A stretch of 64,000 nucleotides of DNA from Psychrobium sp051201665 (GTDB lineage: Bacteria > Pseudomonadota > Gammaproteobacteria > Enterobacterales > Psychrobiaceae): positions 3,534,001-3,598,000 of the forward strand of contig NZ_CP179210.1 in the NCBI RefSeq assembly GCF_051201665.1, in the 5' to 3' direction. Shown here in pieces: positions 1-8,589 of the stretch; within the stretch, counting starts at the first letter, position 1; every line of letters starts with the position of its first letter. Under the pieces are notes generated by a model. The model had not been told where the DNA came from and ran no database searches. It saw only the letters and a list, made by a program, of their open reading frames with translations. The position numbers were made by a program, and so were the translations under genes.

Positions 1-206
1 TCCAGATAGTTTTGATTAAAATCCCACATTGCGCGGTTAAAGCTTTCTAAAGGATCTGAACGCTGCGCGTCAATAATTTCTTCTGCTGCAACTTTGTCAG
101 TATTAGCTTCTTGGGAAAAAGCAGTTGAAGCGCATAAAAAAGCTGCGCAGAATGCGCCAACTTTAGAAAGCGGAGCCGTTAAAATACGTCGGCGATGTGT
201 TTCCAT
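1..206 (-). CDS. mlaA: MlaA/VacJ-family phospholipid-transport protein, 5' end only
   Basis: Only the first 68 or so codons lie in the window; the rest runs off the left edge. Reading leftwards from ATG at 206, the product has a basic start (METHRRR), a hydrophobic signal segment and then SDPLESFNRAMWDFNQNYL, which matches the conserved MlaA N-terminal signature DP(F/L)EGFNRAMxxFNxxLD. MlaA is the outer-membrane component of the Mla system, which removes misplaced phospholipids from the outer leaflet. A classical lipobox is not obvious: the cysteine in AAFLC is a weak candidate, so cleavage may instead follow AFS. The gene is divergent from the FliK-like gene. The family call rests on one motif. 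Confidence 0.7.
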   Translation of the reverse strand, partial: METHRRRILTAPLSKVGAFCAAFLCASTAFSQEANTDKVAAEEIIDAQRSDPLESFNRAMWDFNQNYL

Positions 207-341
207 GAATAAATCCTCAAAAATATTTATCTCAAGTATATCTGTACCTCAGTCGATACTTTACATTAAGACCAAAAAACAGCACGATCAAGTTAACTAA
301 ATACTCAAAATTTCAGTTAACCTATTAAACTACAGGTAATT

Positions 342-2804
342 ATGGCAGATATACCGCTTACTCCATCTTCAGTCGATAATACATTATCTAAGGGTAATGC
401 ACAGCTCACTGTATCGTCGAGTGATAGCACAACCATCAATATCAAGTTAAGCAATGCTGAAACTATTTTGTCTCAGATTTTAGCAAAATCTGACAATCAA
501 ATAACACTTTCTATTCCAAATAATCCACCACTAAAACTAGATGTCAGTCAGCAACCTGAATTAGCCCAGCGCTTTGCCATCGGTGATAAAGTCACGATAT
601 CTTTAGTTAGAGATAATCAACACATTATAATTAGCGTGACTCCACAACCTAACAAGGCTGGCAACGAGTTTAGTATTCCAGCAAGCCAACAGCTTATTGA
701 TAAACTATCACAACAAACAAGTTTTCCCCCTCAAACAGCGCAAATTATCTCGCATTTAACAAAACATAATGAGTTGCAACTAGGCCAAGCAAGACGCCTT
801 CCTCAAGATCAACTGCAACTGAAAACTAACACCGAAATTACGCTAAAAGCGCCATTACCTGGTGTTAGTAAATTACCGTTAAATACTACAATGCACGCAA
901 GCTTAGTGCTTAGTAAAGACGACAAGTTATTAGTTCAATTTATCGCTAAACCAATATCCCAACAGCCAACGTTACTGGTAATGCCCTTACGACAACTGAA
1001 TAATCAATTGCCATTAAGCGAGCTTCCTATTGTCAAAGTGAGTCATTTAAGCGAAGTTATCGAACCAGCAAAAGTTAGCACTGCACTTGAGAAAATGCAG
1101 TCTGTCGATATGACGAAACCACTTAATCAACTCTGGCTGCGCCATCAGCCGACAATGCAAAGTGTTGAAAATATCAGTAACCAACTTAAGCACGTCAATG
1201 CATTATCTAATGAGCAACTGAAAGCTGAGCTAAACCACAGCGCTCACTTAATTCAAGGTAAAGACATAAAAGCCTCTAGCAATATTCAGCAAACCACTAA
1301 TACAGGCTCGACAATTACCCCACCTCAAACAGTGTCTGAAAAATTGCCAACAGAATCATTGGAGAAAGTTGAAGCGAAGCCATCTACAACATTGCTGAAA
1401 ATTACTCCTTTGACACTGAAAGAGTTAAACGCGAAAAATCAGCTAGAGAATCCCCCTAATAAACTGACGGCCACCACACTCAACAATGAACAAAGTAAAG
1501 ATACTAGTTTGGGGGCTGATAGCAAAACTGCCAAAGAGACGCCGACATCGCAGCTAAAACCTCTTCTAGACAAAACCACCGCACCAATAAATGAAAAAAC
1601 GCTTCAAACGAGTGACTCAAAAGCGATGCCGATAGCAAAATCAATTAACGATCAAATAATAAACGTATCTAAAGTGGTAGCCGTCGATGCTGCATTAAAA
1701 AGTGATGTGTTAGCAAAAGATTCTTCGATTGCTAAAAGTGCAAGCACGAATGTCCAAATGCCACCAACTCAGTCTCAAGCATTAATAGGTACAGCCACTA
1801 AAAAGCAAATCATTGAGCCACCAACAACGCCTAGTAAAACATCATCAAACGAAACAACAGTGCCCCACTCAGCGGTTACGCCACCAACATCAGTACCACT
1901 GCAAAAACTGAACGCATTAATTGGCATGCTCAACATATCACAGCAATCATCAACTAATGTTCATCAACCAACAATGGATGAAACACCAGATACAGCGTCA
2001 GACAATAAAGTAACAACTGATGATTTGCGTGCGACACAAGAATTCAAATCGTTAACCCAACGGGTTCTCAAACAATTACCAGCGATGAGCCAATTGACTA
2101 ATCCATTCCAATTAGCCCAAACCGTTGAACAGTTTAGTCGCTTCGAACCATTAAGTAGCACTTCAGTGTCATTAACTAATCTAGGTCCACTCGCTAGTGC
2201 GCTGCATTTAATGCTCGGGGGACGCCATATTGCCAATGGCCATTCAACATCACCTCAATTATTAAAGCATCTTGAACAACTAGTAAAAAAAGGGAAAGGA
2301 GCAACAGGTGCGAATTTAGTGTCAGCGTTGCAAATGCTCGGAAGCCTGCAAAGCTTAAAACCTTTGGAAGAAGCACTATCAGGACTCACTTCCAACATTC
2401 AGTTTTATCAATACCAAAACGCTGAGCAACAACAAAACAATCAATCGCTGTTCTACTTTAATATTCCAACTAAAGAATCCCAATTACCTCAAGTCGAGGG
2501 CGAAATAGAGCAAGAAAATGACAATCAACAACAAGGCGAAAAAAGCTGGCGTCTAACCTTATTATTACCCTGTGGTGAACAGGACAAAATAAAAGTTAAT
2601 GCGTTGCTCACTTCAACTGGCGTCGAGCTAGACTTCACCTGCAACAATACCGCATTATTAGAGCGAGCTAATTTTTATTCTAGTTTCCTCAGTGAGCGTC
2701 TTGAAACCCTAGGCTTTGTAAAACCAAGCATAAAATGTCAGGAAGGCGAAATCCCAACAACCTTGGTTAAGCGCCCTAACCAATTGGTTGAGTTAGTAAT
2801 ATGA
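342..2804 (+). CDS. FliK-like protein (hook-length control C-terminal domain)
   Basis: This 820-residue protein has an N-terminal beta-rich region (about 1-240), a long Ser/Thr/Gln/Lys-rich low-complexity middle (about 280-560) and a folded C-terminal part (about 570-820). The tail has the character of the flagellar hook-length control (Flg_hook) domain: WRLTLLLP, then a GVELDFTC segment and LERLETLGF. The stop overlaps the start of the next gene by 4 bp (ATGA), so the two are translationally coupled. The partner resembles the FlhB cytoplasmic tail, and FliK is the protein that acts on FlhB in hook-length switching, which supports the call. No other flagellar gene lies in the window, so its target is unknown. 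The low-complexity middle could be an unfolded ruler-like linker. Confidence 0.7.
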   Translation: MADIPLTPSSVDNTLSKGNAQLTVSSSDSTTINIKLSNAETILSQILAKSDNQITLSIPNNPPLKLDVSQQPELAQRFAIGDKVTISLVRDNQHIIISVTPQPNKAGNEFSIPASQQLIDKLSQQTSFPPQTAQIISHLTKHNELQLGQARRLPQDQLQLKTNTEITLKAPLPGVSKLPLNTTMHASLVLSKDDKLLVQFIAKPISQQPTLLVMPLRQLNNQLPLSELPIVKVSHLSEVIEPAKVSTALEKMQSVDMTKPLNQLWLRHQPTMQSVENISNQLKHVNALSNEQLKAELNHSAHLIQGKDIKASSNIQQTTNTGSTITPPQTVSEKLPTESLEKVEAKPSTTLLKITPLTLKELNAKNQLENPPNKLTATTLNNEQSKDTSLGADSKTAKETPTSQLKPLLDKTTAPINEKTLQTSDSKAMPIAKSINDQIINVSKVVAVDAALKSDVLAKDSSIAKSASTNVQMPPTQSQALIGTATKKQIIEPPTTPSKTSSNETTVPHSAVTPPTSVPLQKLNALIGMLNISQQSSTNVHQPTMDETPDTASDNKVTTDDLRATQEFKSLTQRVLKQLPAMSQLTNPFQLAQTVEQFSRFEPLSSTSVSLTNLGPLASALHLMLGGRHIANGHSTSPQLLKHLEQLVKKGKGATGANLVSALQMLGSLQSLKPLEEALSGLTSNIQFYQYQNAEQQQNNQSLFYFNIPTKESQLPQVEGEIEQENDNQQQGEKSWRLTLLLPCGEQDKIKVNALLTSTGVELDFTCNNTALLERANFYSSFLSERLETLGFVKPSIKCQEGEIPTTLVKRPNQLVELVI

Positions 2805-3130
2805 GTAATAACATGAACGATGAACAAGACAGCCCCTCAGAAAAGCAGTTAGTTGCGTTAAAGTACGATCAAAAATCGGCGCCTAAAGTAACGGTTAAGG
2901 CTTACGGCTCTCTTGCGGAAGAATTATTGGAAATAGCCAAAGAAAACGATGTCATGATCCACCAAGACAAAGCCCTAAGCCAGTTTTTACAACGCTTGGA
3001 TATGGGGCAAGAAATTCCCAAAGAACTCTATTTGATCATTGCGGAGCTCATCGCTTTTGCTTTTGTTCTTCAAGGCAAGTTCCCCGACAATTGGAAAAAC
3101 ACCCACAACAAAGTCGATATAAAAAGCTAA
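2801..3130 (+). CDS. FlhB C-terminal-domain-like protein (FhlB/EscU-YscU-HrcU type)
   Basis: This 109-residue soluble protein aligns by eye with the cytoplasmic tail of FlhB: VALKYD, APKVTVKAYGSLAEELLEIA, then MGQEIPKELYLIIAELIAF, corresponding to the FlhB segments ALKYDP, APKVVAKG and VGQEIPEELYxAVAEVLA. There is no membrane domain. The NPTH autocleavage motif that precedes VALKYD in FlhB is absent (the preceding residues are SEKQL), so it cannot self-cleave as FlhB does. It overlaps the FliK-like gene by 4 bp. Known stand-alone FlhB-tail proteins (FhlB) can partly replace the FlhB C-terminus in export-specificity switching; whether this one does is inference. Confidence 0.82.
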   Translation: MSNNMNDEQDSPSEKQLVALKYDQKSAPKVTVKAYGSLAEELLEIAKENDVMIHQDKALSQFLQRLDMGQEIPKELYLIIAELIAFAFVLQGKFPDNWKNTHNKVDIKS

Positions 3131-3194
3131 AATTTCTTGTTCTTAAGAACAAAAATCATTATCCTACGCCGCCCTTTTCGACGGAGAAAAATAA

Positions 3195-4559
3195 ATGATT
3201 GGCTTTGATTACGGCACCTCTAACTGCGCCGCGGCACTAATGAAAGATGACACACCGCAGCATATAACACTTGGAGATCACGGCCGATATATGCCATCAA
3301 CACTCTACGCCCCAAGTCGAGATGTTGTCAGTTATGATCTTGCCAATAAACTTCCTTCATCGGCACAAACGTTATTTAAAAGCCAGCGACAACTGCAACT
3401 TGTTAAAGGCGGTAATGCAATGCGTGAATTGCGTGAAGATGATATTCCTACCTATTTAAGTTTCGGTGACTTTGCTTTATCCCGCTACCTTGAAGATCCT
3501 GAAGAAGGTTATTACATCAAATCACCGAAATCTTTTTTAGGCGCCAGCGGTTTATTGCCACCACAAATTGCTCTGTTTGAAGATATTGTCTCGTCAATGA
3601 TGTTGGAAGTGAAATCCCAAATAGAGAAAACGTTAGATCGTGAAGTCACTCAAACGGTGATCGGACGCCCAATTAACTTTCAGGGGTTGAATGCTCAAAA
3701 AAGTAACCAGCAAGCGATAGAGATCTTGACCAATGCGGCAAAACGCATCGGCTTTAAAGACGTCGAGTTTCAATATGAACCTGTTGCAGCAGGATTCGAA
3801 TTTGAAGTAACACTGATTAAAGAAACCCGTGTTCTCGTCGTTGATATCGGCGGTGGTACGTCCGATATTTCTATGCTACTCATGGGACCTGAATTTACCA
3901 AACTCGATAATCGTAATGCACAATTACTTGCTCACAGTGGACAACGTATCGGTGGTAATGACCTAGACATTCAACTATGTATGCGCGGTTTAATGCCAGC
4001 CCTTGGCTTAGACAGTTTAGCGGCAACGGGCAAGCCCATGCCAACGAGTTTCCATTGGCAAGCAGCCTCTATTAACAACATTAACGATCAAACTGACTTT
4101 TACAGCGACAAAAACGAGCGCGCCCTCAAGCAGTTAATCAAAGATGCTGGAGAGCCACATCTTATTGAACGTTTATTGAAAGTTCAGCAAGAGCGCCTGA
4201 GTTATCAGCTAGTAAATAGTGCAGAGCGAGCAAAAATAGCCTTAACCAATAGTAATGATATCAATGTGCCATTGGATTATTTAAGCGATGCTTTAACTAG
4301 CTCAGTAAACCGCGAGACATTATTTAAAGCCAATGCTCGTCACTTGGAAAACATCGGCAAGCTCATCGACAACACCATTGTCGAAGCCAACTGCCAACCA
4401 GATGTGGTTTTCGTTACCGGTGGCAGTGCACAATCACCAGTGTTACAGGATTACTTAAATAATTATTTTAAGGATCACCCAGTGGAATTAGTCACCGGCG
4501 ATCATTTCGGTAGTGTTACTGCGGGACTAGCTCGTTGGGCGGGAAATATTTTTAGGTAA
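3195..4559 (+). CDS. yegD: YegD-type Hsp70-family ATPase
   Basis: At 454 residues the protein contains only the actin/Hsp70 nucleotide-binding fold and lacks the DnaK substrate-binding and lid domains, as in E. coli YegD. It shows the phosphate-1 loop GFDYGTSN (residues 3-10), phosphate-2 loop VVDIGGGTSDIS (from about 215) and the adenosine motif FVTGGSAQSP (from about 405). It is presumed to be a cytoplasmic chaperone-like ATPase; its clients are unknown. It starts 64 bp after the FlhB-like gene behind a purine-rich site (GACGGAGAAAAATAA) and may form its own unit. An imperfect 14-bp inverted repeat follows the stop. Confidence 0.9.
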   Translation: MIGFDYGTSNCAAALMKDDTPQHITLGDHGRYMPSTLYAPSRDVVSYDLANKLPSSAQTLFKSQRQLQLVKGGNAMRELREDDIPTYLSFGDFALSRYLEDPEEGYYIKSPKSFLGASGLLPPQIALFEDIVSSMMLEVKSQIEKTLDREVTQTVIGRPINFQGLNAQKSNQQAIEILTNAAKRIGFKDVEFQYEPVAAGFEFEVTLIKETRVLVVDIGGGTSDISMLLMGPEFTKLDNRNAQLLAHSGQRIGGNDLDIQLCMRGLMPALGLDSLAATGKPMPTSFHWQAASINNINDQTDFYSDKNERALKQLIKDAGEPHLIERLLKVQQERLSYQLVNSAERAKIALTNSNDINVPLDYLSDALTSSVNRETLFKANARHLENIGKLIDNTIVEANCQPDVVFVTGGSAQSPVLQDYLNNYFKDHPVELVTGDHFGSVTAGLARWAGNIFR

Positions 4560-4590
4560 GCTTATAAACTTATTACTTGGAGATATAAGT

Positions 4591-4635
4591 AATGATGCGC
4601 TATTAATCCATGAACTCGATCAATAGCACATCATT
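4591..4635. terminator. possible hairpin terminator between convergent genes
   Basis: AATGATGCGCTATT at 4591-4604 pairs with AATAGCACATCATT at 4622-4635 (13 of 14 bases). It lies between the converging yegD-like and receptor genes. No run of T follows on either strand, so its role as a terminator is only suggested by position. Confidence 0.4.
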
Positions 4636-4652
4636 AAATGCTTCTTAGCTTG

Positions 4653-6722
4653 CTAGAAATTATAACTCACCGACACCCTAACCGTTCTAGGCTCGATAAC
4701 GTGGTAATGAATATCTTCCTGTGGGCTAGACTCACCGCTTAATTGCGATTCATACAAATAATCAATATCGTGAGCATCGCTGTTAAACAGATTCAGAATG
4801 TCGGCTTTAACGCTCCATTCATGTGTTTTATAACCAATGCGGAAATTACTCACTAGACTTGAGTCAGACTTCACACTGCCATCTTCAACTAATGGGCGTT
4901 TACCAAAGTATCGAGCGCGCAGTGTACTAAACCAGCCTGATTGTCCTTCATAACTCAAACCAGTTTGTACTACATGCTTTAATGCACCAGGAATTTCATT
5001 ACCATCTTGTGAGAAGTCACTAAATTCAGAATCGGTGTAAGCGTACTCGATATCTAACGTCCATTGCGGATTTAGGCGATAATATCCTGTCAGTTCAACA
5101 CCGTAACGCTCAGACTCGCGACTTGTTTCCGTGTTACCAGCATCACCGACAAATAATAACTCTTCGTCTAACGACAATGACCACAAGGCAATTGAAGTAT
5201 TAAAGCGTTCGCTCCAAAAACCTCGCAAACCAATTTCATAGCCTAATGAATCAACTAATGGATCTACTTTATCCGCCTGCTCGCCAGAGATAGGATCAAC
5301 GTTAATGGTGGTACCACGAGCATCGTTAGAGTGAAACCCTTGGCCAATTGATGCGTAGGTTTCCCATTCATCACTTAATGTATAAATCACACTTGCTTTA
5401 GCAGACACTTTATCATCATTGGCACTGCCGCCATTTGGCGTCAAGGTAACACCGTGCTTATTGACATCAATGAGTGAACGCACATCAAAATCATAACGAT
5501 CGTAACGTAAACCAAAAACGGTTCTTAACTCATCACTAAGTGCTAGCTGATTTTCCCAATAGATACCAACGCTTGACTGTTCAACAGCATCTGATTTCAC
5601 TGTGCCTGTGCGAACGCGTGCGGTAGATGAGTGAAGACCAACCTCATCAATATCATCAACGCGCACTTGCGCGCCGAATAAATTAGTCATTGGCATGCCA
5701 TTAAGCTCAGTAAATTGCTGATAGCTCACTTGACCACCGTAGATCATGCGATCGTCAACTTGTTCAAATTGATCGCCATTAACAGGATCGTCGAGGAAAT
5801 AAGTAAAGTTAGACCACAACTGCATGTCATAACTCATTGCATACGCTGATGCCGTCCACGCCTCGTTTTGCCACTGGGCATTGACACTATAACGACTGGA
5901 TTCACCGCCGACGGTTTTATCAATTGACCCTAACTCATCGATAAGTCCCGATTTCACGGCGCGCTGTGGAATTTGATCTGCACTGTTCCAGCGATTGTCA
6001 TATCCCATGAATGATAGCGTTAGTTGACCATCCGCTACTTTTTGGCTGTGCTTTACAATCAGGTTCGTTTTCGACAAGTCTTCATCAACATCAGTCCATG
6101 GACCGTCATATTTATTACCTTCAAAAGCAACAAACCACTCACCTGATTCAGTGCTAATGCTATCAAGGGCAACTAAACGCTGGTAATTATTTTCACCTAA
6201 ACTTAGCGATACTAATCCGTGATCTACTTTATTCATGGTGCTCATATGGGCACTACCAGCACCGCTGAAATCACCGACCTGAGCGTAATAAGCGCCTTTT
6301 TTATAGCTCACACCAGCAATGGCTTCAGGAATAATAAAATTAAGATCGGTATAACCTTGGCCATGACCATGAGTGCGGTTATTGACTGGCATGCCATCGA
6401 TCATCGTTGAAAAATCAGAGCCATGATCAAGGTTAAAACCACGTAAGAAATACTGATTCGCTTTACCTGTACCACTGTGCTGACTCACGACCATGCCAGG
6501 TACTAGCTCTAACACTTCGCCTGTTCTCAACATTGGACGGATCTCAATTTCAGCTTGGCCAACATAGCCTTGAGATGCTGAAATAGCCTCGCCAACTAAA
6601 TTAACCTCACGGCCAACAACAGAAATACGTTCATGGTTATTACCATGGGCCAATGCTTCACCACTTAACGCTAATAATACGCTACTGGTAACAAGGCTAT
6701 AAGATAGCTTTTTAACAGACAT
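4653..6722 (-). CDS. TonB-dependent outer-membrane receptor
   Basis: This 689-residue protein has a cleavable signal peptide (ends GEALAHG), an N-terminal TonB-box-like segment ERISVVG (about 31-37), a plug domain (about 45-170; PMLRTGEVLELVPGMVVSQH and YFLRGFNLDHGSDFSTMIDG are typical plug motifs) and a 22-strand-type barrel ending in the aromatic terminus SVSYNF. It should import an unidentified substrate across the outer membrane using TonB energy. The His-rich start (HGNNH) and the HTHGHGQGY loop could hint at a metal chelate, but this is weak. It is transcribed away from the solute-binding-like gene at 6878, with about 155 bp between them. Confidence 0.9.
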   Translation of the reverse strand: MSVKKLSYSLVTSSVLLALSGEALAHGNNHERISVVGREVNLVGEAISASQGYVGQAEIEIRPMLRTGEVLELVPGMVVSQHSGTGKANQYFLRGFNLDHGSDFSTMIDGMPVNNRTHGHGQGYTDLNFIIPEAIAGVSYKKGAYYAQVGDFSGAGSAHMSTMNKVDHGLVSLSLGENNYQRLVALDSISTESGEWFVAFEGNKYDGPWTDVDEDLSKTNLIVKHSQKVADGQLTLSFMGYDNRWNSADQIPQRAVKSGLIDELGSIDKTVGGESSRYSVNAQWQNEAWTASAYAMSYDMQLWSNFTYFLDDPVNGDQFEQVDDRMIYGGQVSYQQFTELNGMPMTNLFGAQVRVDDIDEVGLHSSTARVRTGTVKSDAVEQSSVGIYWENQLALSDELRTVFGLRYDRYDFDVRSLIDVNKHGVTLTPNGGSANDDKVSAKASVIYTLSDEWETYASIGQGFHSNDARGTTINVDPISGEQADKVDPLVDSLGYEIGLRGFWSERFNTSIALWSLSLDEELLFVGDAGNTETSRESERYGVELTGYYRLNPQWTLDIEYAYTDSEFSDFSQDGNEIPGALKHVVQTGLSYEGQSGWFSTLRARYFGKRPLVEDGSVKSDSSLVSNFRIGYKTHEWSVKADILNLFNSDAHDIDYLYESQLSGESSPQEDIHYHVIEPRTVRVSVSYNF

Positions 6723-6877
6723 ACTTTTTACAATCTAACAAAAATAAATAATGATATATTGTAACACTGAAAAAAAACTCAACTAGTTATTATTAAGCCC
6801 TGTTACACTTAAATACAATATTCAACATTTTGTTAACTTACAATGACTTCCATCGTCAAATCTTAAAGGATAACTCA

Positions 6878-7816
6878 ATGAATAAACATAGCGGTTTGAC
6901 CTTACTCTTACTCATTGGCAGCGTACTTTTTGACGCTCACGCCAATCAAAACAAGCCGCATAATAAAGTCATCATTAAGCACTATACGGTAACTGCAAAA
7001 TCTCAACATGATCAGCGAGACGCTTATTACCTCGAATTACTTCGACTAGTTTTGGAGAAAACAAAACCAGAGTTTGGAGATTATCAATTGAAGCCCATAG
7101 CTTTTGCGATGAACCAACAACGTGCTTTAATGTATCTTGGCAAAGAAAATGTTGACGTGGTGTGGTCAATGACATCGCAGGAGAGAGAGTCTCTTAAGCA
7201 TTCAACACCCATTTATATTCCACTTATCAAAGGATTATTAGGCTATCGAATATTTATTATTCGAAAAGGTGAGCAAAATCTTTTTTCAAAAATTAAGACC
7301 TTAGATGAATTAAAAAGTAAGGTTGCAGGTCAAGGTAATGATTGGCCGGACTATCATATTCTTCAACAAAATAACTTGCCCGTTATCAGTAGCTCATATT
7401 ACGGTGCATTATTTGAAATGTTGCAGCTAGGACGCTTTGACTACTTTCCGCGCGGTGTTATGGAGCCATGGACTGAACTACCCTCTCAATCTCCTGATAA
7501 ATTCGAGATAGAACAAGAACTAATGCTTCATTACCCAACGGCAGTGTATTTTTTTATCGCCAATAATAATCCATTACTTAAACAGCGAATTACGCACGGA
7601 TTAAATTTAGCGATGGCCGATGGGTCATTTGAAGAATTATTATGCTCCCATCCCAATTTAAGTCCAGTATTTGACTTGGCAAACATGGAACAAAGGCGCG
7701 TGTTTGAATTAGAAAATAATCTTTCCGACAAAACGCGCGCCCTATTCTTAAATAAAAGTCTATGGTTTGATTTTACTTCTGCTCCAACAAAACAGTCGAG
7801 TAAGGGCTGTCAATAA
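6878..7816 (+). CDS. Periplasmic solute-binding-like protein (SBP family 3 fold)
   Basis: The start at 6878 is preferred over an upstream in-frame ATG at 6830 because AAAGGA sits just upstream and the first residues (MNKHSGLTLLLLIGSVLFDAHA) form a signal peptide. The mature part of about 290 residues resembles extracellular solute-binding proteins of the amino-acid ABC type as found alone in Alteromonadales: MNQQRALMYLGKENVDVVWSM, a DELKSKVAGQG hinge-like segment and a MLQLGRFDYFPRGV lobe-closing region. No transporter genes are adjacent, so a sensor or orphan binding role is possible. Its 3' end overlaps the decayed amylase fragment on the opposite strand by 44 bp. Confidence 0.72.
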   Translation: MNKHSGLTLLLLIGSVLFDAHANQNKPHNKVIIKHYTVTAKSQHDQRDAYYLELLRLVLEKTKPEFGDYQLKPIAFAMNQQRALMYLGKENVDVVWSMTSQERESLKHSTPIYIPLIKGLLGYRIFIIRKGEQNLFSKIKTLDELKSKVAGQGNDWPDYHILQQNNLPVISSSYYGALFEMLQLGRFDYFPRGVMEPWTELPSQSPDKFEIEQELMLHYPTAVYFFIANNNPLLKQRITHGLNLAMADGSFEELLCSHPNLSPVFDLANMEQRRVFELENNLSDKTRALFLNKSLWFDFTSAPTKQSSKGCQ

Positions 7817-8097
7817 CCACTCTATTGCTGTTTACTTTGACGGATTGTTTAGAGTAAGCGTCAAAAAACTTCTGGCCATCTTTAAATACTTTGCCAACTG
7901 GCATTTTTTTCGTTCCTTTTGGCGCATCAAGAGCAACTACCACTTTATCGTTACTCGCTTCATCAACGCGGCTAAAGACATATGGCTTGGCGCTTAATTC
8001 CTGATGTTCTCCAACGCCAATAGCCATGTGGTCGCGCCTAAATTGCCCGACTTTTTACCAGTGTGTTAAAACAGCACTTGTCTTTGGCTTATTAATA
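7773..8097 (-). pseudogene. C-terminal remnant of an alpha-amylase-family gene, with an in-frame stop
   Basis: Read leftwards from the MITE edge, the frame gives INKPKTSAVLTHW, then TAA, then KVGQFRRDHMAIGVGEHQEL and PYVFSRV, ending VVIDSPYSTVLLEQK. Segments such as HWQKxGxFRxxHxAIGxGxH and PYxFSR are typical of the end of the GH13 catalytic domain and the start of the C-terminal sheet domain, so the TAA probably replaced a Gln codon (CAA/CAG). Everything upstream of about 8097 is missing: a MITE abuts it. An 84-residue open frame remains from ATG 8027, but it lacks all catalytic residues. I regard it as dead. Confidence 0.68.
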
Positions 8098-8253
8098 CCA
8101 ATTGCATTAAATATTTGCCCACTTGTACTTGTTAAAATTAACTAAAATGGCGTTGCTCTCAATCCTAATAGCCAGCTATTAGTCAATCGAGCGCCTTGTT
8201 TTAGCTGATTTTCTCTACGCACAACAAGATCACTTACTTAATGCAATTAATGG
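8098..8253 (+). mobile_element. MITE family A, copy 1
   Basis: About 156 bp beginning CCAATTGCATTAA and ending TTAATGCAATTAATGG, flanked by TA on both sides. It matches the other two copies (23771-23923 reversed, 46733-46885) almost base for base, apart from a 3-bp insertion in its right terminal repeat. It carries an internal hairpin (CTAATAGC-CA-GCTATTAG). There is no coding capacity. A TA target duplication with short perfect ends suggests mobilisation by a Tc1/mariner/IS630-type transposase; that is inference. Confidence 0.85.
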
Positions 8254-8426
8254 TATTAAAACACGATTGGTTGTTTAAGGTGCCGCAGCCAACCCGTAAA
8301 CATATGCGAGACGATGTTGCTAGGTACATGAAATATTATAATGTTGAGCGACTGCATTCAGCCAATGCTGATCAGTCGCCCAATGAATTTGAACATTCCT
8401 TTAGGAAAGTGTCTGGTTGGACTTGA
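8254..8426 (+). pseudogene. 3' remnant of an IS3-family transposase (OrfB tail)
   Basis: The frame reads LKHDWLFKVPQPTRKHM, then VARYMKYYNVERLHSANADQ and SPNEFE, ending KVSGWT. This is the typical end of an IS3-group OrfB integrase core (the segment after the last catalytic Glu, with YYNxxRxH). The upstream catalytic part is absent and the fragment joins directly to the MITE. The ATG that opens the frame at 8241 belongs to the MITE end, not to the transposase. Confidence 0.75.
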
Positions 8427-8589
8427 CCAGAACAGGTCAAAATGTTTATTTATGTAAGATTACGTAAGCGAAAGTAAGGGGAATCTAATGCTTTTTGTCT
8501 AAAATTACTGTTTAGGTACTACTTTATGTGGTTCAATTGAAAAATATTGTTTAAAACACCGCTCCCACCTACCAAAAGGAATGTTGAGA

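Noticed and set aside
6830..6877. Upstream ATG for the solute-binding-like gene
   Set aside because: It would hide the signal peptide behind 16 residues and lacks a ribosome site; AAAGGA precedes 6878.
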